Shown here: positions 17,170 to 20,843 of the stretch, one piece after another
How the letters are laid out: each line of letters starts with the position of its first letter
Numbering within the stretch: the stretch's first letter is position 1
Virus record (IMG/VR): IMGVR_UViG_3300032086_000164
Span: 1-20,843 of that record
DNA: 20,843 nt
Origin: a virus
Reading direction: 5' to 3' (one strand)
Translations under genes and position numbers: made by a program
Notes under the pieces: model-generated
The model's input: only the letters and a program-made list of their open reading frames with translations
Database searches by the model: none
What the model was told of the DNA's origin: nothing

Positions 17170-17564
17170 TGTTCACAACCTTGTTTCTTTAAGTATTTAT
17201 ATAACTGATAAGGTGTAATAATCAACCTATTTATTCCTAATACTCTCATTACTACAGTAACACAAGAATGTTCTCTTAACCATGCTGCTTGAAATAATCT
17301 CCATTTATGGCGAAATGTCTTGCATTTTAAAATAACACCTTTGTTTTGAATCACGTAAGATAACATTTCATCTACTTCTGCTCCTTCTAAAATATTTAAA
17401 TCTAATCTTCTATGAATATGCTCTACCACTAACCATTTATCTTTTTTAGGATAATAAGCAAATGCTCCACAATGAGCCATGCCTTTCTTTCTAAATCTAT
17501 GATACCACTCATGGTTAGGTGGATCATAAAAGAATACTAACCATTCCTTCGGAAAATATCCCAC
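17157..17564 (-). CDS. 135-residue protein, possible permuted papain-fold (NlpC/P60-like) protein
   Basis: The order of features is GMAHCGAFAYYP (His31), then KWLVVEHIHRRLDL (Glu48), then HSCVTVVMRVLGI (Cys101) and TPYQLYKYLKK (117-126). A His before a Cys that starts a helix followed by LGI and TPYQLY is the pattern I know from circularly permuted papain-like cysteine peptidases. The catalytic assignment is an inference, and such proteins may be hydrolases, amidases or inactive. It starts with GTG at 17564: AGGAGG (17570-17575) stands five bases before, and no ATG fits. It overlaps TerL by 28 bases. It could cut peptidoglycan or peptide bonds during maturation, but it could also be structural. 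Confidence 0.65.
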   Translation of the reverse strand: MGYFPKEWLVFFYDPPNHEWYHRFRKKGMAHCGAFAYYPKKDKWLVVEHIHRRLDLNILEGAEVDEMLSYVIQNKGVILKCKTFRHKWRLFQAAWLREHSCVTVVMRVLGINRLIITPYQLYKYLKKQGCEQWDF

Positions 17565-19060
17565 TTCTTCCTCCTATTCATGGAACTACGATCAAAAATA
17601 TTCCAGTTCTTATAAGCATTAGATACTTGAGGTTTAGCTGGACCTACAGTTAATGATCTACCTTCACCAGCACCTAGCATTAAATATTGCAGTGCATCAT
17701 GTACGTGTGAAAACTTATTCTTGTTAGGTTTATCTTCATATCTTTCTCCAGAAGTTTGGATTCTTCTGTAATGATATCCACCTAAAAATCCTTTACGTAA
17801 AGACTTACAAGATCTATTCAACAAAAAGCCAGGCTTACCATCTACCATTCTATTCAATGCAGTTTCTACTGATTCTATTCTGAGTCCTACATCATTAGAT
17901 GGTGCAGGAAAGGCTTGGATGCCTTGTTGTCTAAGTATTTGAAACGGAGTTGTTTCATCTGTCTGGGCTCTAAAATCTCCAGCAGGATCTCCAAATATTT
18001 TTAAATCTTTATCAGCACAATGTTTAATAATCTCATGTTTCAATAACTCACTAAACTTAACTGTGCCTATATCAAAACAAACGAGTTCATGCAGGATTAA
18101 CCATCTACCATCTGGTAGCTTCTGACCAAATACAGCAGAAGGTGTAAGACCAAAGTCTAATCCAATGTAAACAGTAACAGGTGCAAAAGGTACTTCTTCA
18201 TCTGCTAAGTGGACATCTTCTCTAAAGGATGGATAAACTAACTTACCATCTTCTATTGTTCCTAGTTTGTTTAAAACATAAACGTCAATCCAAGACTTAG
18301 ACTTTCCTCTTATAATATTGGGATAGTAATCTGGTGTAACATTTTTAATATTTTCTGCGTCAGCATTAAGTTCATAACCTTTAATCTTATCGTTTTCTTT
18401 CTTCTCAATCATACCTGGAGGTTGTACAAAAAATTTCCAGTTGTCTGGTTTGACTAACATCACAGATTCTTCTTGGCTCATATGATCTGGCATAGGAACT
18501 TCACCAGACATAATGGACCACCAGTGATCTTCATCAGGTGCGTTGGTATCTGCTATGACACCATACCAAGTAGGTCCACCATCTTTCATTGAAGGAAATC
18601 TACCAACACGCATTGTACACGCATCCACAATAGATTTAGGAATTTCTCTTGCTTCATTGATCCATACACCAGTTAATTCTAAAGACAATAGTTTCTTAAC
18701 ATCTTCTGGTCTATCTAGTGCCAGGAAGATAACTTCTAGTTCTACATCTCCTACATGAATGTTGTGTGTGTAAGGAACTGAGTACATAAAGTTACCAAAC
18801 GAGTTTTCTGGAAACCAATCTAACCATGTCTTAATGGTCGTTGTCTTTAACTGGGGGTTGGTATTTCTAATAACTGCCCATCTAGATTTACGTTTACCAT
18901 CTGGACTAGGTTCTTGTTTTAAGGCACGTCTAAAGATTTCAATACAACAGGATACAGACTTCCCTGATCCTACTGGACCACGTAATCCTCGAAAGAAGGA
19001 ATCATCCTTCATAAAGGTTTTAACGATTGTACCTGGAGCTTTATAGTTAAGTTCTGTCAA
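17537..19060 (-). CDS. terL: Terminase large subunit (packaging ATPase and nuclease)
   Basis: This 507-residue motor cuts concatemeric DNA and pumps it through the portal. The ATPase domain shows Walker A GPVGSGKS (28-35) and a Walker-B-like segment GVWINEARE (131-139). The RNase-H-type nuclease shows an acidic first strand YIGLDFGLTPSAV (Asp302), FGDPAGDFR (Asp358) and SHVHDALQYLMLG (Asp455). NYKAPGTIVKTFMKDDSFFR before Walker A fits the family, which supports the unusual TTG start at 19060. That TTG overlaps the preceding stop as TTGA. No good Shine-Dalgarno precedes it, so translational coupling is likely. An internal ATG at codon 17 would leave only 11 residues before Walker A and is less attractive. 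Confidence 0.95.
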   Translation of the reverse strand: MTELNYKAPGTIVKTFMKDDSFFRGLRGPVGSGKSVSCCIEIFRRALKQEPSPDGKRKSRWAVIRNTNPQLKTTTIKTWLDWFPENSFGNFMYSVPYTHNIHVGDVELEVIFLALDRPEDVKKLLSLELTGVWINEAREIPKSIVDACTMRVGRFPSMKDGGPTWYGVIADTNAPDEDHWWSIMSGEVPMPDHMSQEESVMLVKPDNWKFFVQPPGMIEKKENDKIKGYELNADAENIKNVTPDYYPNIIRGKSKSWIDVYVLNKLGTIEDGKLVYPSFREDVHLADEEVPFAPVTVYIGLDFGLTPSAVFGQKLPDGRWLILHELVCFDIGTVKFSELLKHEIIKHCADKDLKIFGDPAGDFRAQTDETTPFQILRQQGIQAFPAPSNDVGLRIESVETALNRMVDGKPGFLLNRSCKSLRKGFLGGYHYRRIQTSGERYEDKPNKNKFSHVHDALQYLMLGAGEGRSLTVGPAKPQVSNAYKNWNIFDRSSMNRRKKWDIFRRNG

Positions 19061-19248
19061 GCAATACCATTATCTACAGATTTTTTAATTAACTTGTAGA
19101 TAGTTTCTGGTAGCAAGGATTCTATAAATTTATCGGCTTCATGGTCCGAGAATCTTAGATCTTTAGGATAGTGTTTGAAATGTTCCTTCTTCACTATCTT
19201 ACGAAGTCTTTGACGATCCTCGTAAGATAGCTCCTCTGCGTACCTCAT
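19057..19248 (-). CDS. Unknown 63-residue helical protein immediately before TerL
   Basis: The protein is charged and helical, with MRYAEELSYEDRQRLRKIVK at the start, then KEHFKHYPKDLRFSDHEADK and LLPETIYKLIKKSVDN. I do not recognise a family. Its position directly upstream of and overlapping terL could suggest a terminase accessory or regulatory role; the DHEADKFIESLLPET stretch resembles small phage packaging-associated proteins only in general terms. The ATG at 19248 comes two bases after the stop of the 33-residue membrane peptide. It would be translated in the same chain as terL. Confidence 0.7.
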   Translation of the reverse strand: MRYAEELSYEDRQRLRKIVKKEHFKHYPKDLRFSDHEADKFIESLLPETIYKLIKKSVDNGIA

Positions 19249-19250
19249 GT

Positions 19251-19352
19251 TTAATTAAATATTAATCCTAAGATAATTAGGACAGGAACAGCACATAAAA
19301 ATATCTTTGCATTTCTATTTAACTTGTTCCATTGTGTTTTTACCCAATCCAT
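19251..19352 (-). CDS. 33-residue single-span membrane peptide (holin- or spanin-position candidate)
   Basis: This gene is very short but clean: ATG at 19352, TAA at 19251. The N-terminus MDWVKTQWNKLNRN is polar and basic, and residues 15-32 (AKIFLCAVPVLIILGLIF) form one strong hydrophobic span with almost no C-terminal tail. The ATG shares a base with the stop of the preceding 56-residue gene (TAATG), and the next ATG follows two bases after its stop, so it fits exactly into the gene chain. GAGAG lies just before the start. In T7 the holin and Rz-type lysis genes are next to or between the terminase genes. A pinholin-like or other membrane role is possible but unproven. Confidence 0.65.
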   Translation of the reverse strand: MDWVKTQWNKLNRNAKIFLCAVPVLIILGLIFN

Positions 19353-19522
19353 TATGCTCTCGCTTTCTTTTTAGCTGTTGCTGATAGATCTTTAAAATGT
19401 ACTAAAGGTTTACTAGATGTAGTATGAGTCTTGCCTGTATGTAGTTTACCATTAGGCATTTTGTGATATGCACCAGTAAATTCTTTACCACTCTTTAAGT
19501 AATGCTTTACGCCTTTACCCAT
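19352..19522 (-). CDS. Unknown basic 56-residue protein
   Basis: The frame runs from ATG at 19522 to TAA at 19352 and shares single bases with both neighbours (TAATG on each side). The protein is rich in Lys, Gly, His and Thr: MGKGVKHYLKSGKEFTGAYH, then KMPNGKLHTGKTHTTSSKPL and a C-terminal ATAKKKARA. The Gly-Lys turns suggest a small beta hairpin followed by a basic helix. Similar mini-proteins occur in marine phage packaging regions, as far as I recall, but no function is known to me. DNA or RNA binding is suggested only by charge. Confidence 0.65.
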   Translation of the reverse strand: MGKGVKHYLKSGKEFTGAYHKMPNGKLHTGKTHTTSSKPLVHFKDLSATAKKKARA

Positions 19523-19632
19523 TACTTCTTCTTCTTACTAGCCATAATCTTTTTCTTCAAAGCAGGTGGTAATTTATTTTGTTTACCTTTTAACTTTTTA
19601 GATCCAGCGGCAGGTTTTTTCATTCCATACAT
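19522..19632 (-). CDS. Unknown very basic 36-residue protein
   Basis: This tiny gene starts with ATG at 19632 (MYGMKKPAAGSKKLKGKQNK) and ends with KKKIMASKKKK before TAA. About 40 percent of the residues are Lys. A strong AGGAGG lies eight bases before the first ATG, which favours it over the in-frame ATG three codons later, and supports real translation despite the short length. Both ends are fused to neighbours through TAATG overlaps. No family recognised; the charge suggests nucleic-acid binding. Confidence 0.6.
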   Translation of the reverse strand: MYGMKKPAAGSKKLKGKQNKLPPALKKKIMASKKKK

Positions 19633-19874
19633 TATGATACCCTCCTAAACGGTTTTGTTTTAGCGGCAATAGACTTAGGTTGTTTGACAAATTGTTTCCC
19701 ACTCTTACTGCCTTTTCTCTTAGCTCTAGTTGTAGCTGCATATTCACTAGCAGTCAATGACTTGATCGCAGCTTCTGGTAAGTAGCGTTCACCAGTTTTA
19801 GAGGATGGCTTTCCAGATTTGGTTCTCCATTTCTGTTTAGTCCATGCCTTTAAACTTCTTTGTGGCTTCTTCAT
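19632..19874 (-). CDS. Basic 80-residue protein, probably DUF5872-type
   Basis: The sequence KSLKAWTKQKWRTKSGKPS type core (here SLKAWTKQKWRTKSGKPSSK), GERYLPEAAIKSLTASEYAA and a basic end KSIAAKTKPFRRVS match, to my memory, the DUF5872 family of small basic proteins seen in marine viruses and giant viruses. Its function is unknown. A Trp-rich basic N-terminus and Lys/Arg clusters throughout suggest binding to nucleic acid. The ATG at 19874 overlaps the stop of the previous gene as ATGA. I trust the gene call more than the family name. Confidence 0.75.
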   Translation of the reverse strand: MKKPQRSLKAWTKQKWRTKSGKPSSKTGERYLPEAAIKSLTASEYAATTRAKRKGSKSGKQFVKQPKSIAAKTKPFRRVS

Positions 19875-20041
19875 CGATAGCCACCACCCTTTGCTTTATA
19901 TTGTTTCGCTAACATCTGAGCCTTTCTAGCAGACCACTGTCCAGGCTTTCCTCCTTTACCTCCAGCTTTAATTCGCTGAAATAAACTCTTTCTCATTCCA
20001 GGCTTCGTATAATTACCTGCTTGATTAACTTTACTTACCAT
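19871..20041 (-). CDS. Basic 56-residue protein with GQWSARKAQ motif
   Basis: The frame begins with ATG at 20041 inside the end of the preceding gene (seven-base overlap) and ends with TGA at 19871. The product starts MVSKVNQAGNYTKPGMRKSL, continues with IKAGGKGGKPGQWSARKAQM and ends LAKQYKAKGGGYR. I recall near-identical short proteins in many uncultured marine phages, where the NYTKP, GQWSARKAQ and KGGGY motifs are kept. The function is unknown; it is probably a small helix-rich nucleic-acid-associated protein. Conservation of three motifs in so short a protein argues for a real gene. Confidence 0.75.
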   Translation of the reverse strand: MVSKVNQAGNYTKPGMRKSLFQRIKAGGKGGKPGQWSARKAQMLAKQYKAKGGGYR

Positions 20042-20316
20042 TTTGATTTATTTGCCCAAAACGCAGCTGACATTTTTCCTTTGGCTATATTCTTTCTATG
20101 TCTTGCCTTAAAAGATTTTCTTTTCATCTTCATTTTTTTTGACTCTCCTGCTTTGGGTTTACCTGCTGTACTAGCACCCTGTTCTCCATATCGAATCGTC
20201 TTGATCTTATCTCCTTCTTTAGCCACGACCACATGAGATTTAGTTGGATGTCCAGGGGTACGTTTAGGTTTGTTATATCCAGATACACCTATCCTTTTTA
20301 ATAAACTCTTAGACAT
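20035..20316 (-). CDS. Basic 93-residue protein, probably DUF6321-type
   Basis: The product begins MSKSLLKRIGVSGYNKPKRT, followed by PGHPTKSHVVVAKEGDKIKT, IRYGEQGASTAGKPKAGESK and a C-terminal KSFKARHRKNIAKGKMSAAF ending in WANKSKW. To my memory this matches the DUF6321 family, widespread in marine phage genomes and of unknown function. The central part looks like a small beta domain (SHVVVAKEGDKIKTIRYG); the tail is Arg/Lys-rich with a conserved FKARHxKNI pattern. The ATG at 20316 lacks a clear Shine-Dalgarno; a nine-T tract stands about 13-21 bases upstream on the coding strand. Confidence 0.75.
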   Translation of the reverse strand: MSKSLLKRIGVSGYNKPKRTPGHPTKSHVVVAKEGDKIKTIRYGEQGASTAGKPKAGESKKMKMKRKSFKARHRKNIAKGKMSAAFWANKSKW

Positions 20317-20346
20317 AAACGTACTTTACAAAAAAAAAATATATTT
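20317..20346 (-). other. Short AT-only gap with T9 tract
   Basis: Thirty bases separate the zinc-protein gene from the DUF6321-type gene. On the coding strand they contain AAAATATATTTTTTTTTG, an A/T-only palindrome-like start followed by nine T. There is no GC stem, so I do not call it a terminator. It might weaken transcription or serve as an AT-rich initiation region. Confidence 0.35.
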
Positions 20347-20583
20347 TCAACGCTGTTTGTAATGTTCACCACAGAGGAAATAATAACTTCCTATCTCGTT
20401 CTTAACATGAAACGGAGCGAAATCTCCACACTCTCGGCAACGACAATACTTAACGTGTTCTTTGTGTGTCCATCTTAATATCTGTAACTGATTGTAACAC
20501 GGACCTTTTTCGCCTATGTTGTGTGTAGAGGACTTTTTCCTCTGCTGTCGCTCCTGTTTTCTAACCCCCCCTCCTTCAATCAA
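20347..20583 (-). CDS. Small probable zinc-binding protein
   Basis: The frame gives 78 residues from a TTG at 20583, overlapping the terminase small subunit stop by eight bases. The C-terminal half contains Cys49-x2-Cys52 and, 18 residues on, Cys71-x2-His74, with extra Cys47 and His59: a four-ligand zinc-knuckle layout. The N-terminus is basic and Gln-rich (RKQERQQRKKSS). The start is uncertain: no ATG, GTG or other TTG suits the strong AAGGAGG at 20572-20578, which falls inside this frame right before a G7 tract. The true N-terminus could lie elsewhere. Zinc binding and a role in DNA binding or regulation are inferred from the motif only. Confidence 0.6.
   Translation of the reverse strand: MIEGGGVRKQERQQRKKSSTHNIGEKGPCYNQLQILRWTHKEHVKYCRCRECGDFAPFHVKNEIGSYYFLCGEHYKQR
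20565..20578 (-). promoter_or_regulatory. Strong Shine-Dalgarno (AAGGAGG) with G7 run but no start codon at the normal distance
   Basis: On the coding strand TGAAGGAGGGGGGGTTAG follows the end of the terminase small subunit. The AAGGAGG is a full consensus match, yet no ATG, GTG or TTG lies 4-12 bases downstream. The seven-G run is also an easy site for sequence error or slippage. It may act through termination-reinitiation at the overlapping TTG, or mark an error in the sequence. Confidence 0.45.
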
Positions 20584-20843
20584 GGTCTATCTTGATGGAA
20601 AGATTTCCACCCACTTGGTGTTGTACCTTATCAGGAGCTTTAAACCCACTCCTATCAAGGATATCTTTACTGGCTTCTAGCTTCACGTAATCGGACTTCG
20701 CATCCTGTGCAAGTCTAACGATTGTCTTGACTGCTGGGATTGCACCTATCAATCCTATCTCAGCTACACGTGAACGGTAGTACTCTTGTACCTTTGGGAG
20801 ACGTAATGTCCTTGAAGCTGTTACTCTACCACTTTCTCCCTTT
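20576..20843 (-). CDS. terS: Terminase small subunit, C-terminal part (cut by the right window edge)
   Basis: The last 88 codons are visible, ending in TGA at 20576; the start lies outside the window. The product includes RTLRLPKVQEYYRSRVAEIG, AVKTIVRLAQDAKSDYVKLE and ASKDILDRSGFKAPDKVQ, then ends in GGNLSIKIDLD. The pattern of a helix carrying VKLEASKDILDRSGFKAPDK followed by a short polar beta tail is common at the C-terminus of small terminase subunits, which recognise phage DNA and recruit TerL. The N-terminal helix-turn-helix cannot be seen. Its location upstream of terL supports the call. This end of the window is richer in GC (27 of 60 in line 20701-20760) than the ejection genes. Confidence 0.75.
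   Translation of the reverse strand, partial: KGESGRVTASRTLRLPKVQEYYRSRVAEIGLIGAIPAVKTIVRLAQDAKSDYVKLEASKDILDRSGFKAPDKVQHQVGGNLSIKIDLD

Noticed and set aside
1-20843. tRNA genes, insertion sequences, integrase or attachment sites
   Set aside because: I read the gaps, which are all very short, and saw no cloverleaf, transposase or recombinase motif, or flanking direct repeats.

Overview
The window is a densely packed, AT-rich piece of a T7-like podovirus genome, very likely a marine phage. Every gene I can support lies on the minus strand, so transcription runs from right (20843) to left (1). Most genes abut or overlap by 1-4 bases (TAATG, TGATG and ATGA junctions). The T7-type portal, tubular proteins A and B, three internal virion proteins and T7-type fibre N-terminus identify a short-tailed phage. 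Low GC and a set of tiny basic proteins that I associate with marine phages suggest an oceanic alphaproteobacterial host such as SAR11. The host is an inference; nothing in the sequence names it.

Right part, 20843 to 17537, packaging region: the C-terminus of a terminase small subunit (cut by the window edge), a small probable zinc-binding protein, and five tiny, mostly very basic proteins. Then come a 33-residue single-span membrane peptide, a 63-residue protein and the terminase large subunit. Three of the small genes (36, 56 and 33 codons) were called by reading the sequence by hand, as was a 56-codon gene at 19871-20041.

Middle part, 17564 to 12028, head module: a 135-residue protein that may have a permuted papain fold, two unknown proteins whose C-termini share a basic RSLF motif, the portal, a Bbp19-like protein, the scaffold, an 83-residue unknown, the major capsid protein and a small decoration-like protein. 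The largest gap (112 bases, 13117-13228) lies just before the capsid gene. A perfect G6/C6 hairpin (12002-12020) lies just after the capsid/decoration pair. These match the places where T7 has its strong capsid promoter and its Tphi terminator.

Left part, 11993 to 1, tail and ejection module: tubular protein A, tubular protein B, the three internal (DNA ejection) proteins, a tail fibre with about 26 seven-residue repeats, and the first ten codons of another gene at the left edge.

Together these genes package the DNA (TerS/TerL through the portal), build the shell (scaffold, capsid, decoration), close and extend the short tail (tubular A and B), eject the genome (internal proteins) and recognise the host (fibre). 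No replication, RNA polymerase, integrase, tRNA or recognisable lysozyme gene is present in the window. The most intriguing parts are the mini-gene cluster between TerS and TerL, the hidden membrane peptide within it, the possible cysteine-peptidase-like protein beside TerL, and the regulatory elements that flank the capsid gene.
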